From Chara braunii (lineage: Eukaryota > Streptophyta > Charophyceae > Charales > Characeae), in the NCBI GenBank assembly GCA_003427395.1, contig BFEA01000336.1, positions 950,409-1,014,408 of the forward strand: a stretch of DNA of 64,000 bases, read 5' to 3'. Below the pieces are notes generated by a model. That model ran no database searches. It was given only the letters and a program-made list of their open reading frames with translations, and was not told where the DNA came from. Shown here piece after piece: positions 45,886-58,200 of this stretch (within the stretch, counting starts at the first letter, position 1; every line of letters begins with the position of its first letter). The translations under genes and the position numbers were made by a program.

Positions 45886-46650
45886 AGGCCAGTTCCACTG
45901 TTGTCTATCTTTTTGGAGTCAGGGCTCCTACCCTTGGAGAAACATTTGAAGCCCAAAATGGTGACCTCTTCTTGGAAGAGAAGTGACTTTGGTTTACTTA
46001 CAGTCAGATTATACTTCTGAAGTCTCTCCAGGATCAGCTTTACGCCTTCAGCATGCTCCCAGACAAACTTCCTGACGTCATCCCCAACCAAAGTCTCATC
46101 TCTTACTATAGGTCCCTTCAAAGGATTATCATCAATATAAGGACTGGTTAACTCAGGTCAGATGTCATGCATGACTTTAATCATATCCCTCTGAACCACT
46201 GCCACACGGTTAGTCCAACCTTGAGGTATAACGCACATCTGAATGAGACCCCTTGGCGTGTGCATGACAGTCATTGGCCGGCTAGTGGGATCAATGGAAA
46301 ATTGATCACAACCAAAATATAAATCAATTAAAGAATAAATGCATCGACCAGCAAAGGATTCAAAAATGAGATTAACATTAGGAAGGCTACCTGCATCACG
46401 TACCGTTACTGAGTTGAGGTTCTGGAGATTTTGTATCCATCTCAATCCACCCCCTGGTTTCAAAAAACGAAGCCAGTGGTTAGCATACAGTCCATCAACA
46501 GGTTCAACAACATTAGAGACAATCTTCTTATCAAGATACTTTACTATTTCAACCTCTTCTTTCAGGGCATACTTGGTTGGTCTATCATTCCATGGGATAT
46601 GATCAACTGTCTAGATTCTTGTCATTTAAATCATATCCACATCCAACTGC
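45867..46650 (-). pseudogene. Reverse transcriptase (element C), active-site residues intact
   Basis: The motifs are HIPWNDRPTKYALKEE, LRWIQNLQNLNSV, CIYSLIDLYFGCDQFSI (first catalytic Asp), GLIQMCVIPQGWTN and PYIDDNPLKG with the YIDD box at 46128-46139. A TGA (46158-46160) lies just before the box in the same phase. It contains the 21 residues deleted in element B. Confidence 0.78.
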
Positions 46651-47700
46651 TCTCTTTCTTCATCATTAAAGGAGAATGCACCAGAGAACTCTTGACACAC
46701 TTTGAAGATATATTCCTTATCTTTAGGCAAAATAAATTGATAAGAGTCTATCTTCATCGTGTCAAACCTTTTTCTGGTGGCTCTATTCTTTAATTTTGCA
46801 GATTCCCTTAATGCATTGATAATTCTCCTTTTCTTTTCTAGTGCCTCGTTATAATCCTTTTCTATTAGGACTGTCACTGGGTTCTTCTTCACCCCCTTGA
46901 ACTTATATTTTCTTTTTGACCCAGTGACTATTTTTCTAAAAAAGGATGAGTTGATGCAAACTTTAATTTCATTTTCTCTCCCTTAGCAGTCTCGACAACC
47001 TTCTTAAATGCCTCAATCTGCCCATCTTCGTCTTTAAGTTTGCCAAGGGTTTTTATCATCTTTGAAATCTGATTGATATAAACTGAAACTTCCTCCTTAA
47101 ATTTCTGTTTGTCTTTACCTTTTATTTTTCTTATTCTCTCAACAGAGTCTTCCCTTCTAATTGCGTTGGCTGATATCTTGTGCTTATGATGATAAGCCGG
47201 ACAGACCATGAAGGTCTTTTGTTGTGCAGTTCCCGGGTCTTGTAGACTGATCAAGGACAACCCTTAATGACTGAAGAACTTGACAACGTGAACGGAGTGC
47301 CCAGAATACAGTCATAGTCCAAGTCTGGTATCACGAATCTCAATAGATCGGTTGTCATCATCCCAACTCTTATAGATAAATCGTCAATAAACCCTGCCAC
47401 GAAGAGTTCTCCAGCAATATTGCTTAGTGTTTCCCTCGCAGTCCTATCAACAGCCAGGCCACAGGCTTCCATTGCCTTCTGAGAGATGAGTATCATCTCC
47501 GTCCCAGAATACACTAAGGCTCGGATTTCCACCTGATCAATATAGATCGTTAAAAAGCCATAACCCATGGTTGCGAATCTCATCTTACATCCGGGCAAGG
47601 TCCTGTTAACTTGACTAAGAAAACTGATCCCAGATAATTAACTTCCATTTGTTTCTTCTCAATTGATTTCTTCAATTCCTCTCTCAACTTGGGTGCTAGT
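46626..47700 (-). pseudogene. Protease and PR-RT linker (element C), catalytic Asp lost
   Basis: The protease segment 47598-47251 has RALVYSGTEMILIS, where element B has VDSG: the catalytic Asp codon is Tyr at 47509-47511. VIPDLDYDCILGTPF follows. A lysine-rich linker in two phases (47260-46928, 46892-46626) matches that of element B. Confidence 0.7.
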
Positions 47701-47824
47701 GTCATTGCCCTCCTTGAAAGACAAAGCCACTTCTTTTTCTTCCGATATCTTAGTAATTACATCCGTAATTACAGTTTTATCTTCTAGTTCACTCTTTAGA
47801 AGAAATTTTATCTTCTTCACTTGT

Positions 47825-49406
47825 TCACTTTATTTGGGCAAAGATTTCTGGTTCTTGATCATCAAGGATTTCAATAAGAGTTTCCTCGGTCTTTCTTCTT
47901 TTCTTCTCTTCTACCATTTGAGGTGTTACATGTGCATGAACGTTCCTCACTTCCCTAATCACTGTGTCCGGTTCCATAACGAGCTCTGATGGTAATTCAC
48001 CTTCAAATGACATCATGTTGGTCGAACATGCAGGCCTGATAGGAAAGAGTGATGCTAACTCAGAAAAAATCTGGGACGTAGAATTCTCTCATAACGAAAG
48101 CTCACCTGGAGTGATCTCATCAGACATGTTTTTCACTAAAGTGAGAGACCTTAGGGGCAGCTCAATCATGGTGAGAGAATCATCAGGGTCTTGTATGAGT
48201 CCCTTGGGCAGTTCACCTATGAAAGTGTGAACATTCAAATCAGTCTTTGTCTTCTTCTTTTTCTCCATGTTTTCATCATGCTTAAGGGCAAGAAGTCTCA
48301 TACCTCGAGGATGCTTGTGATCCAATTTGTTCAATGAATTGTCACAGACATGACCCATCGCATCCTTCTTTGTCACCCCACTCTTCACGTCCTCTTTCAG
48401 TGGCTTACAATGAGTGGTAGTGTGACCTCCTTCACCATAATAATAACAAACAAAATTCTTCCTTGGTCGCTCGTCGTACTTCCTCCTCTCTCTGTTATCT
48501 TTTCCACCATTCTCTCCATTCTTTCTGGACTTGGAGGAATCCCCTTTTTTACAATAGTCATCATCATCATCATCATTATCCTCATCATCATCACTTTCTG
48601 CCCTTTTCTTCCATTTTTCGTCTGCAGCATGACTAGTAAGCATATAGTTGGTCATAACCCTTTGAATAATGTTTTCAGCACTCAAGTTGTTCCCTTTGTT
48701 CATATCATTCTCCCAATCTTTGGCCAATGTACTGATCTGATTCAACGACCACTTCTTGTGAGAGACCGTATGTAGGGTTCTGACAATTGCAACCATTTAA
48801 TCTCATCTGAGAGGATAGTGTTGAGCTTGATTAAGAATAGTCTGCCTTTCGTTATCAGTAAAATTAGTCAGGAAAATATGACATCTCTGAGCCTCATCCA
48901 AGTATGAAATTCTTATGACCTTTCTGATAAAAGTTTGGAGAAAAACATTAAAAGTGTCATACTTAACTCTTCTGATGTTGAGGAGATCCTTGGTAGTAGT
49001 TGAACAGAGTCTTTCTCAATTTTTTATTTTATTTTTTCTTTCACCTCATCCCATGTAGTGACCCCTTCATCAACTCTTGAACAACCAACCTCGAGTGAGT
49101 GTCACAATAAGATAGAAGGTGCTTAAGTCGTTGCATGTCTGTCCAGCCATAACTAATCCCAAATAATTCATACTCATCTAAGAAATCATTTACTTGAGGT
49201 CCTCTGAAGCATGGAATCCTTTCATCTGGTCTCTTTGCTCTTGCAATTTCTGACCATCCTTTTATGGTGTCAACTCGCTCTACTAGTTCCCGTATGACAC
49301 CTACCAGAGCCTCCACATTAGTCCATGCTGAAGAACTTGGTCTCCCTCGTCCTGCCATCTTGACCATAGACTCTCCCTGATACTTTCTTCTCTCTCTCTT
49401 TGTCAC
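47825..49406 (-). pseudogene. gag: gag (element C)
   Basis: The N-terminal part (49406-49041) has IPCFRGPQVNDFLDEY and ISYGWTDMQRLKHL. The frame 48796-48089 has an Asp-rich run, then a zinc-knuckle-like CYYYGEGGHTTTHC at about 48448-48407, in which the second Cys is Tyr. It ends with a spacer (48016-47825, MVEEKKRRKTEE) that matches element B. Confidence 0.7.
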
Positions 49407-49429
49407 TTCTGTTCCCTCTTTCTTATCTT

Positions 49430-49720
49430 TTAATCTCCCACTCTTCTTGGAAGAGATACAGATTTATTTCTCTCCTCCCTCATTTGCTCTATCCCTTGAG
49501 AATTTTGTACATAGAGCGTGTAAGCAATAATAGACTGGGTAGTGATCAATGGCAATGCGATCCTTCTCAGTCTTCCAATATAATCTTCAATCAGCTCTCT
49601 TTCATCATCCCTACTTAATCTTCTATTATACCCTTTTACAGTACCCCGGATCATAAAGTATCTAGCCAAGTCTATGATCTCATAGTCAAATTACATTGCT
49701 TACAAACCGTTGCTGATTCT
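49430..49720 (-). pseudogene. D2 domain, copy nearest gag (element C)
   Basis: The frame FDYEIIDLARYFMIRGTVKG, then RRLSRDDERELIEDYI and ITTQ, aligns over its whole length with the element B D2 ORF at 14793-15128. It has the same spacing between the FxxE, GxVxG, R.DE and IT.Q positions. It continues open to 49430, close to the gag start. Function unknown. Confidence 0.55.
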
Positions 49721-49769
49721 TCTAGCAAGAGAGACTCGTTCCTTAGAGGAGTGGTACAATATCCTCTCT

Positions 49770-49990
49770 ACAGTCTCTACTTTCACCACCTTTAATAAAT
49801 AGTTGATCAGTCTGGTCAGTGACGACTCTCAGGGCAGAGTCTCTCATCTGATCAAGGAAAGGTTGCAAGAACTCAAGCTTATCCAAGGTAGAGAGGTTTC
49901 TGTCAGAGATCTAAAGAGTCCCTTCTATCTTGACTATTCTTCCTTCCAGCACAATCCCAAATGTTAGTTGCTCAACCAAGCTGAGCATCG
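49770..49990 (-). pseudogene. D2 domain, second copy (element C)
   Basis: LTFGIVLEGRIVKIEGTL, a TAG, and LEFLQPFLDQMRDSALRVVTDQ form a D2 unit with one in-frame stop. It lies between the last D1 unit and the gag-proximal D2. Confidence 0.45.
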
Positions 49991-50563
49991 TTAACCATCA
50001 TAGACAATATCTGAAATATAAATCTCAGGATTAACATAATCAGGAATCTCGAATCTGTGCTCAAAGGTACTCAAAAGCAGGGTTTTTATCATCACAGTAG
50101 AGTCTTTCTCTCTTGCTCTACCAACCTTGGCAATAGTCTCCAGTTGAGGCATCCAATCTCTCATGTCCTCAAACCCATCAAGAATTGAAAATATAGGGAG
50201 TTTCTCAAACTGACTTACTCTCACTCTCCATATCACTTTCATTTTTCACTTTTCTAGCCACTTTTTTGTCCGCTCGAGACTGATATACGCCCCCTTCAGA
50301 CACTCCAAATAGTCAACTTCCTCCTTTAGACAGGCTGAGGCGTAAACCCTCACGTCCAGACTGTCAGAGTTCAGGAACTTGATCACAGAAATGTGAAATG
50401 TTACATGTCCTCTTCCACAAGTCTCATATATCAGAATTACAAAGGGATTATCATACCCCGTCACCTCATAAAGTTTGCTCCTCACAGTAGTTATCCTTGC
50501 TACCGAGAGTATTATTCTTGAGCCCTCTTCACCTTTCATACAAAATTTATCATGGCTGACCAA
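49991..50563 (-). pseudogene. D1 domain with one stop (element C)
   Basis: The frame reads LYEVTGYDNP, FHISVIKFLNSDSLDVRVY, LERTKKWLEK, a TGA and then QFEKLPIFSILDG with DMRDWMPQL, in one phase. Its start overlaps the end of the upstream D1 unit by 28 bp in another phase. Confidence 0.55.
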
Positions 50564-50890
50564 TTGTCCCTTGAAAAGTTAAGGCCTTCAACAGGAAGAG
50601 ATGGTATCCCAATGAAAGGTCTGACATAGGTACTCCAAGAGAAACTTTTCACTTCTCGTTCTAACCTTCTTTTGTCATCATGCACAATGTTCGATGCTCG
50701 CTGCCAGCAAAAACCTTTTCTACACTCTTCAAATCTTTGTCTTGGTACATAAATCCCAACATCATACTCATCAAAATCAATAAAATAATAGGTAAGAACA
50801 TACACACTGTCCTGCTCTCGTCCTGGATTCTTTAGTGCCTTATATCTCATGATCTCATAGGGAATCACGATTCTTCTTGTTATAGAATTA
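50536..50890 (-). CDS. D1 domain ORF (element C)
   Basis: VIPYEIMRYKALKNPG, VLTYYFIDFDEYDVGIYVP, a helix with DDKRRLERE, GIPSLPVEGLN and RDNWSAMINFV. A complete, uninterrupted D1 unit of about 115 aa. An ATG is not obvious at the front of the frame. Confidence 0.55.
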
Positions 50891-51306
50891 AGAGAATTTA
50901 ATAATATATCTGATTCAGCCTTATTCAGCCTTATTCAGCCTCCCATGTCCTCTTATCGCAGTTTAAACCAGGGTTTCTCTCTTGGAGGTACAAAGCGCTG
51001 ACTCGTTTGATTCTTTGGTCTGTTTCCACTCTCAGTGCAAGCTCGACCACTGCAGAGCAATTACTTCTTGACAAGTTTATATTAGGTAAGGGAGGAGCCG
51101 AAAATCCCTCAAAGATAGTGAATCGAGTCGATCCGATTTATTTTCCCTCTCAATTCTCTCTTTCTCTTTTCAGTCGCACCTCTTCGGCAAATCCCTAACA
51201 TCTCCCATACACTGCGTGAGTACTTCTTTCTTTTGAAACATAAATTCTCATATCATACGTATCCAGGTCTATGAAATAAAATGTCAGTACATAGAATCAT
51301 TACTGC

Positions 51307-52624
51307 CGGAGAGTGCAAACGGGTAACCATTACCCGTACCCGACCGTACCCAACTGTAACCGCCAGGTTACGGGTGGGTAGGGTACCCCTTTCGAAGGGG
51401 AAGTTGGGTATGGGCAGGCACAAACAAAAGGCGGTGGTCGTTAGGGCGGGTACAGTTGCCCTTTCATGAGATTATGGGTGGGAGGGGGTAGGTAGGGGTA
51501 GGGGTAAAAAAAAAAAAAAACGAGTATGGGCGGCAAAAAAAAAAGATAGACGAGTATGGGCAGGTACGGTGACCAAAAACAAAAAGGGGTGGGTACTGGC
51601 GGGTAGAGGTTCTCATCGGGTAACCGTGGTACACCCATTCGATGTGAGTCTTGTAGCCTTGCAGACTTTGTATTTTTGCTCAAGCGTGACACTTTTTTCA
51701 TATTCCAAATTTCTCGCTTTCCCATTAAGCAAACATTTTTTTTGCAAAGGTGAATTTCATGTCTTATTTCATTTTATTTTTTGTTTTTTAAATTTACAGA
51801 CTATTTTCATATGTGTGTAACCCTGTGTATGTAATATTTGTGTGTCTGTGTGTGCGTGTGTGTGCGAAGGTGTATGTATGTGCGACAGACCGAGGGTTGT
51901 TGCATTTGCAGGTGCTACACAGGTTGCATTCGCTACTATAGCACCAGATGCATCCATAGCAGTATTAGAGTGAACAAATATAACAATTGTTGCTGTCAGG
52001 TTGCGGAAGTAGCTGCAGAAGCTGCCACATCTAAAAAAAAAATAATAATAATATTAACAAAATAAAAATTGTCACGTCAATCCTGTGACGTCCAGGGTTG
52101 GAGACGGTTGGGGCGGTCAAGGACAATTAGAGGCGGTTAAAAAAAAAAAACGTTAGGGGCGGTTAAGGACAGTTAGGGCAGTTAAGGGCAGTTAGGGACA
52201 GTTAGGGACAATTAGGGACAGTTAGGGGCGGTTAGGGACAGTTAAGGACAGTTAGGGACAGTCAGGGGCGGTTATGGGCGGTTAGGGTAGGGTGGGTGAC
52301 AAACACAGGTGGTTGCGGGTGGGTATATGTAAAACAAATTGAGGTAGGGTGGGGTATGGGTGGTTAACAAACGGTTTGCGTTCAGGTGGTCATGGGTAGT
52401 CTTGAAAAAAAAACGTTTATGGGTAGGTTTGGCCAGTTACATGCTGAAGATATTCAGGTAGAGCAGGTCTAACCGTTTGGGTATACTTTTTGTTTTTTTT
52501 AGCAGTTGGAGATGGGTAAAGGTCCGGCAGACCAAGTATACAGTGGGTATGGGTGGTTGATTTTCAAAGAGGGTGTGGTTAGGTCAGGTACAGATATTCC
52601 TAAAAATCCCGGTTGCGAACTCTG
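51307..52624. mobile_element. hAT-like non-autonomous element, ~1.3 kb
   Basis: The left end CGGAGAGTGCAAACGGG and the reverse complement of the right end, CAGAGTTCGCAACCGGG, match at most positions. The 8 bp outside are ATTACTGC and GTTTCTGC, six of eight alike, consistent with a decayed 8-bp hAT target duplication. The ends are rich in GGGTA/TACCC motifs. There is no transposase. It interrupts the element C leader between D1 units, so it is younger than element C. Confidence 0.6.
52085..52310. repeat. GGACAGTTAGGG minisatellite inside the hAT-like element
   Basis: More than a dozen units of GGNCAGTTAGGG/GGGGCGGTTAGGG occur, with a poly-A near 52138. It likely arose within the element. Confidence 0.75.
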
Positions 52625-52815
52625 GTTTCTGCTCCCATCCACTTTCGACCATCTCATATCTGACAGCCTCACATGGGAACACCTCTCTCTTACTTAGAGT
52701 ATTCAGTGATCTCAGGAGACACTCGACCTTCTCTTGGCTTGGGCCTGAACGTCTGCCAAATTTCGACCTTCTCTGTCTGATTTCTTCTGCCGAAGTCTCT
52801 TAGATCTCATGACCG

Positions 52816-53200
52816 TCAGTTCATCTTTTCCCATTTTAGTACCATGCTGACAATTGGTAGCCAATTAGTCCCATCACAGTAGCTGTCAGGAATAGGAGGG
52901 ATTGGAACATTCTCATATATTACTAGCATTAGACCCCATTCCACTTTCTTCTTTTGCTTGATTAATTTTGTTTTCTCATCATAAAGAGATTGGATTGCAA
53001 TCCCCCATAACCAGTTAAAGGCCTCACCATCATCACAGTCTCCCTTCTTGACATAAGGACGTATATCATAGATATCTCCCTCCAAGAAGCGAGCGAACAC
53101 TACGCTGATGGCCGAATTGCCAGAACGGTTGACCCAACAATGCTCATACTGATAGGGGAATATGTCTTTAATGGTTACTTTCGAGAGTTCTTTAATGCAT
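52816..53200 (-). CDS. D1 domain ORF nearest the PBS (element C)
   Basis: DIFPYQYEHCWV, VVFARFLEGDIYDIRPYVKKG, a helix with LYDEKTKLIKQ, PIPPIPDSYCDGTNWLPIV and LKWEKM before the stop. An uninterrupted D1 unit. The frame opens after a TGA near 53200 and lacks a clear ATG (GTG at 53100 lies inside the domain). Confidence 0.55.
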
Positions 53201-53518
53201 CAGTAGTTAGCATTCTTGATGAAATCTCTGAGTCCTTAACTCTTTTTTTCCCTCCTTAGTGTTTCAAGGACATCATAGGCTCATAAGGCATACCTAAAAT
53301 CAAGCCTGGTTTTCTCAAATCAGTAATATCAATCTCCTTTTCCAGTCCAGTGTGGTACCTCATACAAGGAAAGATAAGACTTAGTAAGCAATTAGGTTTT
53401 TTCAAGAGAATAATGACTCAAGAAAGATTGCAAAATCAGTCTGGAAAACTCAGAAATTATCAACAGTTCTCAAGGCATAATCAAAGCTCAAATCTGTTTG
53501 CTGACCCATGCTCGTTCC

Positions 53519-53541
53519 GGACACGAAAATTTTTCATGTCC
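53519..53541 (-). other. Stem-loop directly after the element C PBS
   Basis: On the minus strand GGACATGAAAA pairs with TTTTCGTGTCC (one T-G wobble) around a single A. It has the same position and A/T-rich tip as the element B hairpin, but a different outer stem. Confidence 0.45.
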
Positions 53542-53556
53542 CCGGCAACGACGCAA
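53539..53556 (-). promoter_or_regulatory. Primer binding site, tRNA-Asp type (element C)
   Basis: TTGCGTCGTTGCCGGGGA on the minus strand matches the complement of the plant tRNA-Asp 3' end at 16 of 18 bases. It is preceded by GCGATA, the U5 end shared with element B, and four A. Confidence 0.88.
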
Positions 53557-54057
53557 TTTTTATCGCACTTTTTCCTAGTCGAACCGCTTCGGGCGACCGG
53601 AAAAGCCAATAGGCTGTCACGCAGGGTTTTGGATTATGTTTGTAATAAATAAAATAAATTAAATAAATTAATTTAAAACAAATCCCTTCCTGTTGCGTGC
53701 GTCCGACTTCGAGCGAGACCCTTCAATTACGATTTTCACCGGTCCCTGGTCTTAGGAATCTTTTATTTTGATTCGGAATAGCAAAGAATTATGCAAATAA
53801 TAATCGTAAATTCTGATGTGTCATGCATGCATCAATTTGTCAATTTTCTAATATTGAGAACTGTGACAGAATCATTAAGAATGCAATTATCGAACAAGGC
53901 TATGCAAGGAGCAAGACTGCCTGACCCGAGCAAAGGCAAGTTAAATGAGGGAAGAATTAAAACTCATAATAGTCTCAGAAAGTACACATGTAGAGAGCAT
54001 GGCCAGCACTAGTCAAGACTCCTCACTCATCCCTCCGAATCCTCACGCTCAATGTCT

Positions 54058-54713
54058 CATTCTGTTGCATGTTTCTTGTGCTTCCGGCCAAGTCTTTGTA
54101 CTCCCTGAGCTTCTGGTTTCTCGACATAAAGTTTTCTGAACCCTGGTAGCTCTAAACACTTTCATCCAAGTCTCATGATGCGGAAGTCAACCATGGCACA
54201 TAACTCTTCCCCTAGAGTAGGGAGATCCGACTGAGAAAAGATCCCTCGTCTGAGATGCTGGAAATCTTACGATTCGGTGACTGCCTCGTAATTAATCGCT
54301 GCACGAGAAATGTACCTCTTGGCTAGATCTACTAGGTCTCCCCAACGAGAACCGTCTGTGAGAAGAAAGGGAACTAGAGGTCTGTAATAGTCAGAATAGA
54401 GCTTGGGTCCGAAGCTACGAACCAAATTTGTTCCATTCTCGTCTAACTCCTTCTTTTTCTCTTCAAGGTATCTTACCACTGCGATGCAGACCGAATCGAA
54501 GTGTTCATGGGTCTCTTTCCCTTTCTTTACATAGGGTCTCAGGTCATGAATGGTTCCCTCAGCGAACTCAGTGTGAACCACAAAGATAAACAATTCATCT
54601 CGCTTGAAACCAGTCGCCCAGACATACCGATATTGGAAGGCATCCTTGAGGGCAATCGTGTTGAGATTGGTCAAAACTGTCCCATCAACTGGAGATAACT
54701 GAACTGCACTCAT
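54058..54713 (-). pseudogene. LTR-encoded ORF 'b' with D1 domain (element C), one frameshift
   Basis: The ATG at 54713 (MSAVQLSP) corresponds to the element A ATG at 10756, and the TGA at 54060-54058 to its stop. D1 features are FQYRYVWATG, FIFVVHTEF, HDLRPYVKKGKE, EEKKKELDE and LTDGSRWGDLV. A one-base loss near 54265 shifts the basic C-terminus (GRKHKKHATE). The frame is also open upstream to 54848, adding a possible N-terminal D2-like segment. Confidence 0.6.
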
Positions 54714-54921
54714 GTGAGCAACAACAGTTTGTTGTATTCTTATGATCTCGCTGATTCCTTTGTCGGTTCCAATGACGCGAATGTCTTGGTTACCGTTTGT
54801 GTCCTGATAATGTATTGTGCATCTGATTGTGACCAGTTCCTCACTCACCTCTCAATGGTAAAGTGTAATGTATCTAGTTGTTACCTCGCTCCGTTTGTCT
54901 TGCGTGTTCCTCTTAAAGTGA

Positions 54922-55209
54922 CTAACCAGACCCTTTTTTCTGTTCACCGGCAATAACCCTTCTTGCATGCTCAATAGAACTTACGGTTGAGAGGGTGCTG
55001 TGCGGTTTTCCATCTGATCCATAAATGTAGAAGGTATACTCAACAATCTTATGATCTCCTGGTAGTTCTAGTGCTTGCCTCATCATATGTTTGAGGTGAG
55101 AATGGGCATCTTGGATGACTCTCTCCTTCCAGCCTTCTGCTCTAACCAGGTGCAGCTCACAGGTTACCCCTAGTGTGTTCTCACTTCCCTCCATTTTATA
55201 AAGGCCCAT
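54922..55209 (-). CDS. LTR-encoded ORF 'a' (element C), 95 aa
   Basis: ATG at 55209. Residues resemble the element A ORF at 10191: AEGWKE, VEYTFYIYGSDGK and EHARRVIAG. A TATAAAATGG string overlaps the first codons, so a second ATG (MEGSEN) may be the start. Function unknown. Confidence 0.5.
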   Translation of the reverse strand: MGLYKMEGSENTLGVTCELHLVRAEGWKERVIQDAHSHLKHMMRQALELPGDHKIVEYTFYIYGSDGKPHSTLSTVSSIEHARRVIAGEQKKGSG

Positions 55210-58200
55210 TACTCAATTTCTCAGTCGTGATGCTGGAAGGTTTCATGGAGAGTCGGGGTCTGAGAAGCTACTTGCTCAGGGTTGCTGCTAATACCGTTCA
55301 CAGAAGGACTTCCGATGTTTTGCATGTGGTCGAAACATTCAGTGTTTGAAGTGTTTGAAGTACAAGATCAGCAAGTCGTGACCGACCAGTAACGTACTCC
55401 AATAAGAGTCCACGGTAGATAAATAATGGTTGAATTTCCCCTTCGATTAGGGTTGAAGATACAGCAGAGCCTCCAAAATAGTTTAGAGCCTCCCAGCCGT
55501 TGGTAAAGGGTTAGTAATTCCCTTTCTTTTCGGACCTGCCCGGACACATGCTCAGAATCTGGGCCTCAGTCAGAATCATGCACAGTGATATCAGCCAAAG
55601 CTTTATCTCAGGTAATATGCGAAGAATCATCAATCACTTGCTACCTCCTTTGGAGTACTAGGTGGGTGTTTAACCACAACTCTAACATACATTCAGTACG
55701 ACATGGTATTAGAGGTTATCACCACCCATATAAGGTGCATAGCGTGATTGAACACGACCGTTTCCTGCCTACTGCATAGTCTCTAGTTGATGGTAGCTTT
55801 CGTTAGCACGTGAATACAACTTCAGGTGTTCATATCCCTTCGTTACACGACACACTTATGATGATGGCTTGAGCAAAAGACGTGGCTTTTCGTATGTCAC
55901 GGAAGACACCCTCATTGGCAATATGAAGCACAGGGCGTCTTCGCAACAGACCGATAAACAGATAGGTGAACAATTATTACCGTTTTGAATACTATACCAG
56001 ACATCGTCAGTTGTAGTCTCAGTTTGCTTAAGATATGTTTTGTTAAAAAAAGGTAAATCCACAGCACTAACGATCTCCGCCATTACCCATGATTCTGCAT
56101 GAGCTTCTATATAACCGAACAGTTGCACTATCACCCGCGTGTTCACTCTTGCTCGAGCACTAGTATACCAGTACGATCAATCACTTGCACAGTCGCTGCA
56201 TCCAAGAGTTCGCACTGTCACTTCACTCAAATGGTCGCCCGAGTACTTATCACAGATGAGGTTATGGAACATTTGAGGGAGTAATTAAAACCATCACAAC
56301 ACTTATGACTTTCGCCTCCCTTAATGAACTTGTGTTACAGTGTATAATTAAGGATCTGATTTATCTTGCAATAATCATGGGTGAATAATTTTCTTTTCCA
56401 CTCGTTAGCTAGCTGACTTCTGTGCTATTTTCAAGTGTATTAGAGTGCAGATCTCGTGTCCCAGTGGGGTAGTGCTCCTATAACCCGAGTAAAAGGGAAT
56501 CTTACACGTCTGGTTTTCGGCTAAAGCATGTCTGCATAGTATTCAAGGTCCCCTTAATGGAGGTGATAACACAAGCCTTGGGGCAACAGTTAATGGGAGA
56601 TCATAACAGTATTTACAAATGTTCGTTGACAAGCAAAGCCTCAATCGTGTGTCCCGACAACACGTGCTCTCAAGATGAGTGACACAACCATGACCATTCT
56701 CTTTAAACATCATAGGCTGAGATAAGTTATGCCTTGATTGAACGTAGAAAAAGAAAAGACGAAATCAACGAAACCCCAAGGGCTCTAAGTTTTTTTTTCG
56801 ATCTCACTTCCACCCACCACGTGGGTTCATTAGTGCTCAGTCGACATTAGTGGTCAGTGTTCACCCTGAGTGGTCATTCGACTACCAGTAAGCGTTTGTA
56901 CCCAATCAAAGCTTGTAGATTATAGCCAAAGAGGTTAATTAAGCGCTGAGTCAAGACATCAACTCCCATCTTTCACTCACAACCACACGTTCAGTGAAAA
57001 AGGTGGACTGGTTTGAATTGACAAGAGCGTTTTATAAACAAGAGTTATTTGGAATAGGTCGAGCGCTGCATTTGAAGCTTCTCTAATATAGCTTTTTCGG
57101 GCAAGGTTTACTGTTCAATAGCCTTTAACCAGTCCCGAGCCTAGTCCCCATTTATCAAGAATTTTGTGAGCATATATGCGATCTTCTTTAGGATACTCGA
57201 TTTCTTACCCATTTAGCATTTGTACACGCGGTTTTATGCATTAACCCTGACTAGCAACCTAGGACCCATCGAGCATGCGTGGTTAACCGAGCGCTTATGA
57301 TTAATCTCCTTTCCAATCTTTTCAGTGGTCACAAACTTTTCATTGAGCATGAAAACACAGGGTTCTCCACTTCCTCACGAGTTATAGTTTGTCACCCCTC
57401 TTTTGTTCCCCAATTCAATGCTCTATGACCAGGGCTCCTCTCAAATAGGAGCATCTTAATGATTGACTAGTCGACAGAAGGAGGGGCAAGACTCAACAGT
57501 TAAACAGAGAATCGAGGGAAACTTAGCAGTCAAGTTGGTCTGATTGGCTGAGAATTCTCCTTTGCTAGAACTGGGAACCGACGACTTGAACAGGGAAAAT
57601 TTTGAGTTCGCTAAGCGAACGAGAATGAGCAGAGCTGATGATTACCATGTGTCGCCCTCATCTATGTCTCTTATCGAGTTGAATCTCAAGTACCTGCGTG
57701 TCCTTCTTCACCACCATGTGACCAATATCGATCGGGCTCTCAGTAACCTTGGCCATGTTAGATCATGGCGCACTCAATCAGAGCTAGCATTTATTTAGAG
57801 AGCAGGTACTAGCCACACGAAGTCGACAGAGAGCCCTCGAGCAGGTAAGTAGGTCACTCACGCGTTCGTCATCATCTAGACGGGGCTAATCTCTGTCATT
57901 ACATAACACCTCTAAGAATGAAGATGACGGTGATCGTGTCGACTCTAGGCAGAGACACTTTCTTACGCTAGACTTCTCGTGCACTTCGCGCCCTCTTCAT
58001 TGCGATCCATAAGCCAGCTGCGCCACTCAACATCACCCGCAATATTGAGCCCCATGAGAGGGAGATATCAGCGCGTGCGTACTACGATAACCAGAGTTAA
58101 GTATCTGCGGCCGTCTCGCACACTTCTTGAGCTTTGTCGTGACCTTACACCTCTTCCGTACTCACCCCCATATTTGCCTCGTGGTCAACTCCTACTCCGA

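Larger units (their letters stand above)
43690..55209 (-). mobile_element. Element C: minus-strand gypsy element related to A and B
   Basis: Reading down the minus strand: 5' LTR with two ORFs, U5 end at 53561, tRNA-Asp PBS, D1/D2 leader array, gag, protease, RT, RNase H and integrase ending near 43690. The 3' region probably continues to about 41800. Protein order and sequence parallel element B, while its LTR ORFs match element A. No 3' LTR was found and the 5' LTR start is unknown. A hAT-like element splits the leader. Several frameshifts and stops make it inactive. Confidence 0.8.
53561..55209 (-). repeat. 5' LTR of element C (partial, 5' end unknown)
   Basis: It ends GCGATA before the PBS and shares GCGTGACA(G/A)CCT near the U5 end with the element B LTR. 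It carries ORFs a and b. The left part matches element A. The LTR probably extends beyond 55209, but no terminus was recognised. Confidence 0.65.

Noticed and set aside
52085-52310. Telomere-like TTAGGG motifs
   Set aside because: They are part of a 12-24-bp minisatellite (GGACAGTTAGGG), not contiguous TTAGGG or TTTAGGG units, and lie inside a transposon-like element.
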